IMG/VR virus record: IMGVR_UViG_3300047564_002293
Span: 1 to 64,000 of that record
Length of the DNA: 64,000 nucleotides
From: a virus
Strand: one strand, 5' to 3'
The notes beneath the pieces are model-generated. The model searched no databases, was not told the DNA's origin, and worked only from the letters and a program-made list of their open reading frames with translations. This document shows positions 57,993 to 64,000 of the stretch, one piece after another. Made by a program: the position numbers and the translations under genes. Position 1 is the stretch's first letter; each line of letters begins with the position of its first letter.

Positions 57993-58134
57993 TTTGAATT
58001 GCTTCCATGAGCATAGCAGTGATCTGTTCTTCTGTCAAGTGATTGAACATTGCATACGCTGGATCATTTTTATCCCATGAAATAGTCAACGAACCATCTT
58101 CATTTTCTGTTATGCTCAATGAATCAGTAGACAT
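57970..58134 (-). CDS. Hypothetical protein (54 aa)
   Basis: MSTDSLSITENEDGSLTIS, then WDKNDPAYAMFNHL and TEEQITAMLMEAIQN. A strand-helix-helix pattern. Both neighbours overlap it (by 23 and 11 bases). Unknown. Confidence 0.62.
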   Translation of the reverse strand: MSTDSLSITENEDGSLTISWDKNDPAYAMFNHLTEEQITAMLMEAIQNVCDEPV

Positions 58135-58312
58135 CGTTAGTTACCTCAAACATAGTATAATTAATCAGAGCATCAATTTGTGCTTGTAGTCTATTTTCCA
58201 ACTCGTAGAGTGCATTGGTAGTTTCTACATTTTCTTGTTCTAAAATATTCACTTTTTCTTCGAGAAATCTGACACGTTCCTCTAAACTATCGTTTTTCAT
58301 GTGAAATCGCAT
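58124..58312 (-). CDS. Coiled-coil protein (62 aa)
   Basis: MRFHMKNDSLEERVRFLEE, then a heptad coil (KVNILEQENVETTNALYEL). The start at 58312 is preferred because of AAGGAAAAGGAA before it; the longer reading from 58339 lacks a site. Small coils of this type could be anti-termination or regulatory peptides. Confidence 0.58.
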   Translation of the reverse strand: MRFHMKNDSLEERVRFLEEKVNILEQENVETTNALYELENRLQAQIDALINYTMFEVTNDVY

Positions 58313-58469
58313 TTCCTTTTCCTTGTAGTGATTTAGCAAGAAGATGACTATAATAATCTAGGTATTGAGGATCAAATGATGCTACAGAACCAGCATTTTT
58401 GATATGGTCGCGCATCTCGGTGAGTTGCTGCCATTCTTCGTCTGTCATGGTTTTTTTAGCGTTTGTCAT
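58287..58469 (-). CDS. Hypothetical protein (60 aa)
   Basis: MTNAKKTMTDEEWQQLTEM, RDHIKNAGSVASFDPQYLD, YYSHLLAKSLQGKGN. Helical; W and Y cluster suggests a compact fold. Overlaps the next gene by 26 bases. Not recognised. Confidence 0.58.
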   Translation of the reverse strand: MTNAKKTMTDEEWQQLTEMRDHIKNAGSVASFDPQYLDYYSHLLAKSLQGKGNAISHEKR

Positions 58470-58539
58470 AGTATATTATCAGGAAATGCTGATAAATCAA
58501 GGTTTCTTTATATTGTCTTTTTATTGTTGTAACAATTTG

Positions 58540-58728
58540 TTACAATACACCAACTTCTCTAAGATACTCACGATATCTAGCAAATCTACCAAGGTGTGGT
58601 TGACGTGGAATCTCCAACTGATGGCAAATTTCACAATAACATAACCATTCATACCATGGTGTAGTTGGATCTAACTCATGGTATGGATAGTAATCAGGTT
58701 TTTTTTCTCTTGTTTTAGAGTTTTCCAC
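58540..58728 (-). CDS. Hypothetical protein with Cys pair (62 aa)
   Basis: MENSKTREKKPDYYPYHEL, then TPWYEWLCYCEICHQLE with three Cys (near 30-35), and RFARYREYLREVG. Small Cys/His-rich proteins may bind zinc, but only CYC-x2-C-H is visible. Overlaps its neighbour by 14 bases. Confidence 0.6.
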   Translation of the reverse strand: MENSKTREKKPDYYPYHELDPTTPWYEWLCYCEICHQLEIPRQPHLGRFARYREYLREVGVL

Positions 58729-58951
58729 CTACTTCACCTTCATATGTTTTGGAAGTAGTCCAGCCTTCTTGGCATCCTTTAAGGTAAAATCTGGTTGCTG
58801 TAATACAAGTGTCTCTGTGTAATGACATGATGAGTCCTCTCCCATCTTTGTGAAAACTTTTCCAAGTTTTCCAGCGAGTTTCTTCAACACGGAATGTATC
58901 ATCAATCCAATCTACCTCAGCAATTTCAGGGTGTTCGTTTGGGTGGTTCAT
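58715..58951 (-). CDS. Hypothetical protein (78 aa)
   Basis: MNHPNEHPEIAEVDWIDDT, then TRWKTWKSFHKDGRGLIMS and TATRFYLKGCQEGWTTSKT. Several tryptophans and alternating charges. No signature. Confidence 0.58.
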   Translation of the reverse strand: MNHPNEHPEIAEVDWIDDTFRVEETRWKTWKSFHKDGRGLIMSLHRDTCITATRFYLKGCQEGWTTSKTYEGEVGGKL

Positions 58952-59078
58952 TCAAATTCTCGAATACGATTTTTGATTGTTGCTGTGTGATATACGTTCT
59001 CAACTCTGGTGTCTCCTGCCATTCCCAGATTGTTCCATCTTTCTGCGTATGAGTCTTTGTTACTAGTTGTATTTTCAT
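58926..59078 (-). CDS. Hypothetical protein (50 aa) overlapping the next gene
   Basis: MKIQLVTKTHTQKDGTIWE, WQETPELRTYITQQQSK: strands and a short helix, with composition typical of a real protein. It shares about 130 bases with the 58948-59274 frame on the same strand, a much longer overlap than normal here. Either both are real, one is a decoy, or the junction hides a frameshift. Confidence 0.45.
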   Translation of the reverse strand: MKIQLVTKTHTQKDGTIWEWQETPELRTYITQQQSKIVFENLNEPPKRTP

Positions 59079-59274
59079 GGATCTCAATGAGTATTTGTGT
59101 TTCGTCATTCCAATGCCTCAAAACACCTGCTACAATGAAGCAGTTAGTGATAAGATATGTAGCGAAGATAATAGTGCGAATGATAGCAACCTTATCTGCT
59201 TCGTGATCTTTGTTGCTTGCTTTTTGCCCCAGTGCTTTCGCCCACCAGCGCCACATCATTCGTTGTTGCTTCAT
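58948..59274 (-). CDS. Membrane protein (108 aa), C-terminal part in overlap
   Basis: MKQQRMMWRWWAKALGQKA and a hydrophobic helix (TIIFATYLITNCFIVAGVL, about 34-52) strongly suggest a membrane anchor. The final 50 residues are polar and overlap the 50-residue gene at 58926. I recall similar anchor segments (FATYLITN-x-FIVAGV-x-RHW) in cyanophages. The TM part is well supported, the tail less so. Confidence 0.6.
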   Translation of the reverse strand: MKQQRMMWRWWAKALGQKASNKDHEADKVAIIRTIIFATYLITNCFIVAGVLRHWNDETQILIEIHENTTSNKDSYAERWNNLGMAGDTRVENVYHTATIKNRIREFE

Positions 59275-59572
59275 AGTCAGTTACTTTGTATCGTGTGATA
59301 TGTTTAATGTAGTGGTCGTAGCATTGAAACCAGCAGGTTTTCTTGTCGTTGCCGTCTTTGTATTCTAAACGAATAGGGAATCCAGGATGAGGAAACTTAG
59401 CGGGGTCATTGCTGAGTTTAAGACTACATTCCTGTTGGGTAGGTGTAGGGATCTTTGTATCCTTCTTCTGTTTTGTCAGTTTGCCCCAGTTTTGATCCGT
59501 TTCCGCTTTGGCGGTAGCGCGGGTGTTCTTGGCAGACTTCGTAGCAGGCATCGTAGAAACTTTTTTCGGCAT
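59192..59572 (-). CDS. Hypothetical basic protein (126 aa)
   Basis: MPKKVSTMPATKSAKNTRA (basic, disordered start), then PAKFPHPGFPIRLEYKDGN, WFQCYDHYIKHITRYKVTD and a Ser/Arg-rich end. The ATG at 59572 is preferred to a GTG two codons upstream. It overlaps the previous gene by 149 bases and the next by 83. The basic tail suggests nucleic-acid contacts. Confidence 0.55.
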   Translation of the reverse strand: MPKKVSTMPATKSAKNTRATAKAETDQNWGKLTKQKKDTKIPTPTQQECSLKLSNDPAKFPHPGFPIRLEYKDGNDKKTCWFQCYDHYIKHITRYKVTDYEATTNDVALVGESTGAKSKQQRSRSR

Positions 59573-59726
59573 AACCACATCCTAACATGAAAGATTTAAA
59601 AATGTCAAGCAACTCGTGTGCATTGAGGTCGTCACACTTTGTTGAGATTGTCAGTGTCTTGGATGGGTAGCGTTCACCCATACACACCAGTTCATCGTTT
59701 TTGTAAGTGAAGGTTGTTGTACTCAT
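59424..59726 (-). CDS. Hypothetical protein (100 aa)
   Basis: MSTTTFTYKNDELVCMGER, TLTISTKCDDLNAHELLDI and FKSFMLGCGYAEKSFYDAC: a beta unit followed by helices; the first 70 residues look like a globular phage protein. The last 30 residues (from RYRQSGNGSKLGQ) are polar and overlap the next gene. The overlap length (149 bases) is unusual. Confidence 0.55.
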   Translation of the reverse strand: MSTTTFTYKNDELVCMGERYPSKTLTISTKCDDLNAHELLDIFKSFMLGCGYAEKSFYDACYEVCQEHPRYRQSGNGSKLGQTDKTEEGYKDPYTYPTGM

Positions 59727-60118
59727 CGTCCTGTTATGTCCTCATAGTCTTGTAGTTTACCATATTTGAAGTGCAATTTCAAGCGGGGCCAGTCCTCCCA
59801 TGCTCCCTGCCAATTAGCAGGATACACTTCGATATACCTTGTGATATAACATGGTTGATATTTGCCATGCACACCAGTAGGAACCCATTCATGATTAAAA
59901 AACTTCTTGTCTGGATTATACTTAGGATGACCTTCTTCGTATATCTCCAGTGTGCTGCATCCAATATAACTTGGATACCACAATAGACCACTGGGATCTA
60001 ACCAGTAGTCTGTCATGGTGCCACCAATACCATCTTCAATATCTTTGGTTTGGCACACCACATTTGTAAACTGCTCGCCCAAATCATATGATGAGCGGAA
60101 ATAGTCGAACATACCCAT
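59723..60118 (-). CDS. Conserved phage protein (131 aa)
   Basis: MGMFDYFRSSYDLGEQFTN is an opening that I recall from several phages (MGMFDYFRSSY-type), then TKDIEDGIGGTMTDYWLDP, WYPSYIGCSTLEIYE and FFNHEWVPTG. Tyr- and Trp-rich, likely beta. Function unknown. Overlaps the previous gene by four bases (ATGA). Confidence 0.7.
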   Translation of the reverse strand: MGMFDYFRSSYDLGEQFTNVVCQTKDIEDGIGGTMTDYWLDPSGLLWYPSYIGCSTLEIYEEGHPKYNPDKKFFNHEWVPTGVHGKYQPCYITRYIEVYPANWQGAWEDWPRLKLHFKYGKLQDYEDITGR

Positions 60119-60122
60119 AATT

Positions 60123-60443
60123 TTATCCGATTACTCTATAACATATGGTAGCATTACCACGACTGGGAGAAGAGATACGAGAGAATGCTGCGTAACTCAA
60201 ATCTAAATCAGCATGGCTATATGGTCCCCTATCATTTATACGAACAATAACTTGCTTCATATTGTCTTGATTGGTGACACGAATTCTGCTACCCATTTTA
60301 AGATATGGGTGTGCTGCGGTTAATTGATAAGCACTGAAACGTTCACCATTAGCAGTTCTTTGTCCATGGAAACCATCACCAACACCATAGAAAGTAGCAA
60401 TTCCACACATTAGACCAGCAATAATCATTCTGATTGCTCCCAA
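60123..60443 (-). CDS. RlpA-like double-psi beta-barrel cell-wall protein
   Basis: ATFYGVGDGFHGQRTANGE (about 16-34) is followed by FSAYQLTAAHPYLKMGSRI, QVIVRINDRGPY (near 66-77) and LDLSYAAFSRIS. This is the conserved core of RlpA: the TAAH histidine, RINDRGP and DLS-x-A-A match. RlpA cleaves peptidoglycan strands lacking stem peptides. An N-terminal hydrophobic stretch (MIIAGLMCGIATF) can act as a secretion signal, so the enzyme could reach the periplasm without holin help. At 106 residues it is the domain alone. Whether it is lytic here is not shown. Confidence 0.85.
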   Translation of the reverse strand: MGAIRMIIAGLMCGIATFYGVGDGFHGQRTANGERFSAYQLTAAHPYLKMGSRIRVTNQDNMKQVIVRINDRGPYSHADLDLSYAAFSRISSPSRGNATICYRVIG

Positions 60444-60601
60444 AGTTTGTTGTGTATTATTTCAATACATTGATTCCATTTATAAGAGTTTGTGTCATGC
60501 TCTTTTGGCAACCATTCTTCAACAGCATCCACAATCTCGTCACATATATCAATAGAGAAACCAAGTTTGTTTCTCATCACACTCCACAATGATTCAGTCA
60601 T
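60425..60601 (-). CDS. Hypothetical protein (58 aa)
   Basis: MTESLWSVMRNKLGFSIDI, CDEIVDAVEEWLPKEHDTN, YKWNQCIEIIHNKLWEQSE. Helical and amphipathic. The longer reading to 60736 overlaps the gene at 60594. Next to the RlpA-like gene (19-base overlap), so perhaps a partner in lysis or regulation, but no motif supports it. Confidence 0.58.
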   Translation of the reverse strand: MTESLWSVMRNKLGFSIDICDEIVDAVEEWLPKEHDTNSYKWNQCIEIIHNKLWEQSE

Positions 60602-60773
60602 AGGGCACCTGCACATCCTTCTTCCATACATCAGTAAAGCACAACCATGGCTCCTCTTTGTGTGACATTTCTGCCATCCAATGCTGACCATTCTCATCAA
60701 TCGCATCCAAGTAATGAATGCGAGTCTTAGGGTCAATCGTGCGAGTCACATACACAAACTTTACTTTATTCAT
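60594..60773 (-). CDS. Hypothetical protein (59 aa)
   Basis: MNKVKFVYVTRTIDPKTRI, HYLDAIDENGQHWMAEMSH, EEPWLCFTDVWKKDVQVPY: a beta-rich small fold with conserved-looking Trp. Overlaps both neighbours by 4-8 bases. Found by reading; too short for many callers. Confidence 0.58.
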   Translation of the reverse strand: MNKVKFVYVTRTIDPKTRIHYLDAIDENGQHWMAEMSHKEEPWLCFTDVWKKDVQVPYD

Positions 60774-61000
60774 TTCCTATCACCCCATAGTTGCTCAAAA
60801 TGCTTACCATCTCTACCACAATACATCTCAAAATCTCTGGCATTTTCACAACTTTGACTTTTTTTGTCTCCAGTTATAAAATCACCAGTTACGATGGGAT
60901 TATAGCACCGATCAAGTGAGTTATTCCCAAAAAGATGACCTAACCAACTTTTCCTATAGTAGAGACAATCTTTACATAGTTTTCGTTGTTCAGAAGTCAT
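60770..61000 (-). CDS. Cysteine-rich small protein (76 aa)
   Basis: Cysteines at KLCKDCLYYRK, DRCYNPIV, QSCENARDFEMYCG make a C-x2-C plus two more Cys pattern suited to zinc binding. Ends HFEQLWGDRK. No specific family recognised. Overlaps previous and next genes by 4-11 bases. Confidence 0.6.
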   Translation of the reverse strand: MTSEQRKLCKDCLYYRKSWLGHLFGNNSLDRCYNPIVTGDFITGDKKSQSCENARDFEMYCGRDGKHFEQLWGDRK

Positions 61001-61283
61001 ACTTCACCTCTGTTTCTTTCATACGAAGCAGGAAACTATCGTCACCAATGTCACCACTGTAGAGATAATCAATATGCTTCATAATCTCTGCCATCTTACG
61101 CAGTTTGGGGATTTGCTCCTGTAAAACATCAATCACATCAGGGTCGTGGTTGGGATACCATTCACAACCATAAGTGCGATCTTCATTCCTTTCCTTACCA
61201 TTATTCTCAATCTCTACTTCCAACTCATCAGCAAATTGTGAGACCTTGTAATAGTCGTAATCTCCAAAGTGTCCGCCGCTCAT
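60990..61283 (-). CDS. Conserved small phage protein, MSGGHF family
   Basis: MSGGHFGDYDYYKVSQFAD begins with an opening that I recall from many phage and plasmid proteins (MSGGHF-type, with helical ADE-L-x2-EIE). Continues GCEWYPNHDPDVIDVLQEQ and YSGDIGDDSFLLRMKETE. Function unknown in the family. Overlaps its neighbours by 4-11 bases. Confidence 0.72.
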   Translation of the reverse strand: MSGGHFGDYDYYKVSQFADELEVEIENNGKERNEDRTYGCEWYPNHDPDVIDVLQEQIPKLRKMAEIMKHIDYLYSGDIGDDSFLLRMKETEVKYDF

Positions 61284-61477
61284 TTCATTTCCTCGTATTC
61301 GTCAATCTTTTCGTTGATAAATCCAGTCATATCAATGGTGTATGGATTTGTGCCCTCAATCTCACAATCAAGGAGAAACTCCATAACAGCACCAAGGATC
61401 AGACATGCTTTACGCTTATCATCCATTGGTTGAGCAATGTAGTGAACAATGTGGTCGTAGAGTTCATCGTAAGTCAT
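61280..61477 (-). CDS. Hypothetical protein (65 aa)
   Basis: MTYDELYDHIVHYIAQPMD, DKRKACLILGAVMEFLLDC, GFINEKIDEYEEMK: acidic and helical with one hydrophobic core helix. ATGA overlaps with both neighbours. Unknown. Confidence 0.62.
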   Translation of the reverse strand: MTYDELYDHIVHYIAQPMDDKRKACLILGAVMEFLLDCEIEGTNPYTIDMTGFINEKIDEYEEMK

Positions 61478-61656
61478 TGGTAGTCCTCATCATCAAAAGT
61501 AAAGTATTCGTAGATAGCAGACATCACAGCTTCGTCAATCCTTTCCATAACGGCACTTGGCAAAGGATTCTCTACATGTTTGTGTGCAAGATGCCAACCA
61601 CGACGCACACCTTCTTCAATCGCCATCTCTAAGATGACACGAGTTTTAGCTTTCAT
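61474..61656 (-). CDS. Conserved hypothetical protein (60 aa)
   Basis: MKAKTRVILEMAIEEGVRR, GWHLAHKHVENPLPSAVME, IDEAVMSAIYEYFTFDDED. Helical with an EGVRRGW-x-x-AHKH core; I recall similar sequences in T4-like cyanophages and cyanobacterial phages (recollection). Function unknown. Confidence 0.68.
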   Translation of the reverse strand: MKAKTRVILEMAIEEGVRRGWHLAHKHVENPLPSAVMERIDEAVMSAIYEYFTFDDEDYQ

Positions 61657-61790
61657 TCTTCATCCTCCACAACTGCCCAACGATTTAGTGCCTCACGGAT
61701 AGTTTTCCTAACTTCAGGATAAAGATTGTAATACCCTCCAATCTCATCCCAAAGTTCATCAATTTGTTTATCAGTGGGAATGTTAGTCAT
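61653..61790 (-). CDS. Hypothetical protein (45 aa)
   Basis: MTNIPTDKQIDELWDEIGG, YYNLYPEVRKTIREALNRW. Acidic start and amphipathic helix. Four-base ATGA overlaps with neighbours. Confidence 0.58.
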   Translation of the reverse strand: MTNIPTDKQIDELWDEIGGYYNLYPEVRKTIREALNRWAVVEDEE

Positions 61791-62023
61791 TCGATTACCT
61801 CTTTGATTTCAGAAATGATTTCCCAGTGTGCATCAGATTTGTCACCGAAACGATTAGTTCCAGTGCGAGTGCTGACCCACATAAAGTATTTGCGATTCTC
61901 TGATGCTAAGAATAACTCACCACCAGTATCCTGTTCTACAATACAAACAGGATTGCCCTCCATGATGTTAGCAAAACGATTCTTTGCCTTGCTGCTTTTG
62001 GGTTTTACGATAACCTTTCTCAT
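61787..62023 (-). CDS. Hypothetical beta-rich protein (78 aa)
   Basis: MRKVIVKPKSSKAKNRFAN, IMEGNPVCIVEQDTGGELF, RKYFMWVSTRTGTNRFGDK. Basic start then a beta-rich core. Start 62023 is preferred over 62104 (the extra residues are Cys/Tyr-rich and overlap a membrane gene). Unknown. Confidence 0.6.
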   Translation of the reverse strand: MRKVIVKPKSSKAKNRFANIMEGNPVCIVEQDTGGELFLASENRKYFMWVSTRTGTNRFGDKSDAHWEIISEIKEVIE

Positions 62024-62205
62024 TTTGCAACAAGCAACAGAATAGCAATAACGACAAAAGCAAGAATAAGAGTAATCCACAAGGGAGACAATACCCACAC
62101 CCAAGGCCAGGAAATGACTCCAGCAAGTTTCAAACCAATAAACAGAATGGTGAGCATACCAGTGAAACCAATACCACCACCAGAAGAAGAGTTGTTGTTA
62201 GCCAT
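62020..62205 (-). CDS. Two-span membrane protein (61 aa), Fragile-X-F-like
   Basis: MANNNSSSGGGIGFTGMLT, then two hydrophobic spans (ILFIGLKLAGVISWPWVWV and LWITLILAFVVIAILLL). The pattern 'GGIGF-x-GML-x2-L-F-I-x-LKL' matches small phage membrane proteins sometimes named transmembrane Fragile-X-F (recollection). Function unknown; holin-like or membrane-modifying roles are guesses. The start at 62205 is supported by the promoter at 62248-62277. Confidence 0.7.
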   Translation of the reverse strand: MANNNSSSGGGIGFTGMLTILFIGLKLAGVISWPWVWVLSPLWITLILAFVVIAILLLVAK

Positions 62206-62338
62206 GTAGATGCTTAAGCAGTTCGGGGAAGTTTGCTTTACCATGTAATAATACCCCACCCACCACGCACATGTCAAGTAGGAAGAGTATTAGTAAAAAT
62301 AATGTGATGTATAACTTATCCTTATCAGACGGGTTCAT
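62198..62338 (-). CDS. Possible membrane peptide (46 aa)
   Basis: MNPSDKDKLYITLFLLILF, a membrane span, then GGVLLHGKANFPELLKHLH. The region also carries the promoter of the next gene (TTGACA, 18 bases, TATTAT), so the reading frame may be decoy around the promoter. ATGA-like overlaps at both ends favour a real gene. Confidence 0.45.
   Translation of the reverse strand: MNPSDKDKLYITLFLLILFLLDMCVVGGVLLHGKANFPELLKHLHG
62248..62277 (-). promoter_or_regulatory. Early promoter (18-base spacer), membrane gene at 62020
   Basis: TTGACA (62272-62277), 18-base spacer, TATTAT (62248-62253). Spacer is one base longer than in the other early promoters. It overlaps the possible 46-residue peptide gene. 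Confidence 0.7.
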
Positions 62339-62841
62339 GGATACCTGCCGACAATCTCAATAGTATATCTTATCTGTCCACCAAATCCAGTAAATGAGTT
62401 ATCTACTTGTGCCGAAATAGATGATACACATGCTTTTCCGTTTGCCACATCATTTATCACCTTGCACATTTGCTTTTCCATTTCTGTGACTTGTGGCAAC
62501 CGAAATGTGTTTGGATTAACAGATGATGTAGTTTTGCCGTTACTAATCAGTGCATCGGGTTTGAAATAGCTGCCATCCATACTGATAGCACCATTGTTTA
62601 TAGTGGCGGCAGGAATGACAAATGCACCACTATCCATGATTTCTGACCCACCATTGATAGTTAATGATGGTTTTGGTGGATTTACATTGATAATATCATC
62701 TGCCATACTTCCAAGCAGTCCAGATGATGTGTATCTTTCCTTCATCTCTTTGATGGATAGAGGCGGCTTTTTTTCTTCTACGACTTCTTCTTTCTTCTCA
62801 CCGTAGATTTCTTCAAATTTTTGAATAAGCGGGTTTGTCAT
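62335..62841 (-). CDS. Hypothetical protein, possibly structural (168 aa)
   Basis: MTNPLIQKFEEIYGEKKEE and a charged helix, then Gly/Ser/Asn-rich short strands (SLTINGGSEIMDSGAFVIP, SMDGSYFKPDALISNGKTT) and a C-terminal SFTGFGGQIRYTIEIVG. The repeat-like strands suggest a beta-helix or a virion protein. Nothing enzymatic is visible. ATGA overlap with the gene at 62838. Confidence 0.6.
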   Translation of the reverse strand: MTNPLIQKFEEIYGEKKEEVVEEKKPPLSIKEMKERYTSSGLLGSMADDIINVNPPKPSLTINGGSEIMDSGAFVIPAATINNGAISMDGSYFKPDALISNGKTTSSVNPNTFRLPQVTEMEKQMCKVINDVANGKACVSSISAQVDNSFTGFGGQIRYTIEIVGRYP

Positions 62842-63116
62842 TGATATGATTCTCCATAACGATGATATCTTTCAAAGTTGCGTGGTGCTGATGTCAGAAA
62901 ATCACAGCGAATCTCAAACCACTTCCAGCGGAATGAGAATCCTGTGAGTGATCTACTACCGAAGCTAATCAGCAGCATAGGGAATATTTCTGTAGCAGGA
63001 TAATCATCCCACTGAATGACAACATCCATCAATGCGAAATGTGGATACCATCCAAGCAGTTGAAAATACCATTCGTGCCCAAAGTCTTCGTAGTGGTAGT
63101 AGTTGAAGAGTTTCAT
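62838..63116 (-). CDS. Hypothetical aromatic protein (92 aa)
   Basis: MKLFNYYHYEDFGHEWYFQ, LLGWYPHFALMDVVIQWDD, ISFGSRSLTGFSFRWKWFE: rich in Trp, Tyr and Phe, with several His; probably beta. ATGA overlap on both sides. Unknown. Confidence 0.62.
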   Translation of the reverse strand: MKLFNYYHYEDFGHEWYFQLLGWYPHFALMDVVIQWDDYPATEIFPMLLISFGSRSLTGFSFRWKWFEIRCDFLTSAPRNFERYHRYGESYQ

Positions 63117-63328
63117 TCTGCTAACCTCAGTTTGCGCTCGGGTGAAGGGATATGTATACGATATGCATCATCATACGGATAGACATATTCATAATACCAA
63201 CCTACATTGATGGTCTCCCAGAACTCTTTCATTCCCCAGTAATCACCAGCATTATAGGCTTCAAGGGCACTGCAGATATAGCGGAATCCTTCAATGAAGT
63301 CTTCCCATTTGCTTTCTTTAAACCTCAT
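63113..63328 (-). CDS. Hypothetical protein (71 aa)
   Basis: MRFKESKWEDFIEGFRYIC, ALEAYNAGDYWGMKEFWET, INVGWYYEYVYPYDDAYRI. Helical N-terminus, aromatic C-terminus. ATGA overlaps. No motif. Confidence 0.6.
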   Translation of the reverse strand: MRFKESKWEDFIEGFRYICSALEAYNAGDYWGMKEFWETINVGWYYEYVYPYDDAYRIHIPSPERKLRLAE

Positions 63329-63513
63329 GGCGTTTCATCACTCCAATAATATCTCAGTTGGTCTCCAGTGATATTCAAATGATAAATCTTACCATCTTGT
63401 CCATAAACACCAATCCACAGTGCTCGTTCGTTCATACTTTCCAGGTGAAACAACTTCACCTCTTCCAGTACAATTTCATCAGGGTTTTCAGTCCAATTTA
63501 CTAATTTAGTCAT
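63325..63513 (-). CDS. Hypothetical protein (62 aa)
   Basis: MTKLVNWTENPDEIVLEEV, KLFHLESMNERALWIGVYG, KIYHLNITGDQLRYYWSDE. Compact alpha/beta pattern. ATGA overlaps with both neighbours. Confidence 0.6.
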   Translation of the reverse strand: MTKLVNWTENPDEIVLEEVKLFHLESMNERALWIGVYGQDGKIYHLNITGDQLRYYWSDETP

Positions 63514-63809
63514 GAGTAATTAACGTGTAGATGTGATTGCCATGTGAATGCAGGTTGATCACATCGATGTACTTGAACTTTTACATGATTTGGTATCAGT
63601 TCAGCATACTTTTCCATGAACTCTTCTTCAGTCAGTTCATCGCAACCACGCAAGTAATGATCATCAGGTACAAACTTTGCGAATCGTTCATACTCACGGT
63701 CTCGATCAATTAATTGATAGTTACGGCAAATTTGTAGCCAATACGATCTACCCTCACCAGTGGCAAAATAATCAATCGCAAAGAAACGATAGAATGGTTT
63801 GTCAGTCAT
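63510..63809 (-). CDS. Hypothetical protein (99 aa)
   Basis: Opens MTDKPFYRFFAIDYFATGE, then SYWLQICRNYQLIDRDREY, CDELTEEEFMEKYAELIPN and HVKVQVHRCDQ. A longer start at 63848 would overlap the previous gene by 47 bases; 63809 overlaps by 8, like the neighbours. Function unknown. Confidence 0.6.
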   Translation of the reverse strand: MTDKPFYRFFAIDYFATGEGRSYWLQICRNYQLIDRDREYERFAKFVPDDHYLRGCDELTEEEFMEKYAELIPNHVKVQVHRCDQPAFTWQSHLHVNYS

Positions 63810-63984
63810 AAGTGGAAAATAGAAATACTTTAATTGTTTGTCCGTCATCTTGAAGACTTACCTGAACATTAGAGCATTCATATCGGACAAACTCTCTGCC
63901 ATTATCAGTAATAACTTCAACACGGGTAACATCTGGATAATTCTTCAGAAAGTCTCCATTTGGTTGTTGTATGTCTTCAGTCAT
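63802..63984 (-). CDS. Hypothetical protein (60 aa)
   Basis: MTEDIQQPNGDFLKNYPDV, TRVEVITDNGREFVRYECS, VQVSLQDDGQTIKVFLFST. A small beta sheet protein. Shine-Dalgarno GGAGG at 63994-63998. Overlaps the partial gene at the right edge as ATGA. Confidence 0.62.
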   Translation of the reverse strand: MTEDIQQPNGDFLKNYPDVTRVEVITDNGREFVRYECSNVQVSLQDDGQTIKVFLFSTYD

Positions 63985-64000
63985 TCAGTTTTGCCTCCAG
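63981..64000 (-). CDS. Partial gene at right edge (C-terminus)
   Basis: Only the last codons (GGKTE and stop) are visible and the stop overlaps the ATG of the next gene as ATGA, matching the pattern of this cassette. Nothing else can be inferred. Confidence 0.35.

Noticed and set aside
1-64000. tRNA genes, CRISPR arrays, insertion sequences and homing endonucleases
   Set aside because: I looked for cloverleaf arms in non-coding gaps, repeat-spacer series, transposase motifs and LAGLIDADG/HNH cores and found none that I can support; the GIY-YIG-like gene is listed as a nuclease candidate instead.

Overview
The window looks like part of a T4-like myovirus genome, most probably a cyanophage of marine Synechococcus or Prochlorococcus. 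Every gene I can support reads from the minus strand, so transcription runs from the right edge toward the left. The left 44 kb carries a T4-ordered tail and neck module: gp25, gp6, a giant protein in the gp7 position, gp8, a giant DUF4815-type baseplate protein, giant fibre-like proteins, then gp13, gp14, gp15 and gp16. T4-type late promoter boxes (TATAAATA on the minus strand) precede gp25, gp8 and gp13. The cyanophage assignment is an inference from gene order, the style of the giant structural proteins and the conserved small genes. No photosynthesis or other auxiliary metabolic gene lies in the window.

Layout from left to right. 1-3.2 kb: head-neck-tail completion and small terminase genes. 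3.2-6.7 kb: accessory tail genes, including a U32-peptidase-like Fe-S domain fused to a methyltransferase. 6.7-31.5 kb: giant fibre and baseplate proteins with repeated modules, a cupredoxin pair and a pectin-lyase-like segment. 31.6-43.5 kb: gp7-position protein (with a YHYH domain), gp6 and gp25. 43.6-45.4 kb: small genes including a PAAR-like spike-tip candidate and an AbrB/MazE-fold protein. 45.5-48.3 kb: a strikingly GC-rich island of very small genes, including HicA-like and ArdA-like candidates. Most have their own promoter and an upstream TGTGCCAC element at fixed spacing. 48.4-50.6 kb: small genes separated by hairpins, TTTTCCACA boxes and a possible plus-strand RNA. 50.6-57.6 kb: small genes plus a Dam methylase, a GIY-YIG-like putative nuclease, an SF2 helicase and an SPFH-like membrane protein. 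57.7-64 kb: a dense cassette of tiny genes, usually overlapping by ATGA or TAATG, including an RlpA-like cell-wall protein and several membrane peptides.

How the parts work together (inference): the right part is the early, host-takeover region, read from sigma70-like promoters with consensus or near-consensus -35 and -10 boxes and 17-bp spacers. The left part is the late virion module read from TATAAATA promoters. The most unusual observations are the fixed-spacing TGTGCCAC element in the GC-rich island, the methylase/nuclease pair behind a consensus promoter, the U32-methyltransferase fusion inside the tail operon, the cupredoxin domains in a fibre protein, and a plus-strand promoter/hairpin in the only large non-coding gap.
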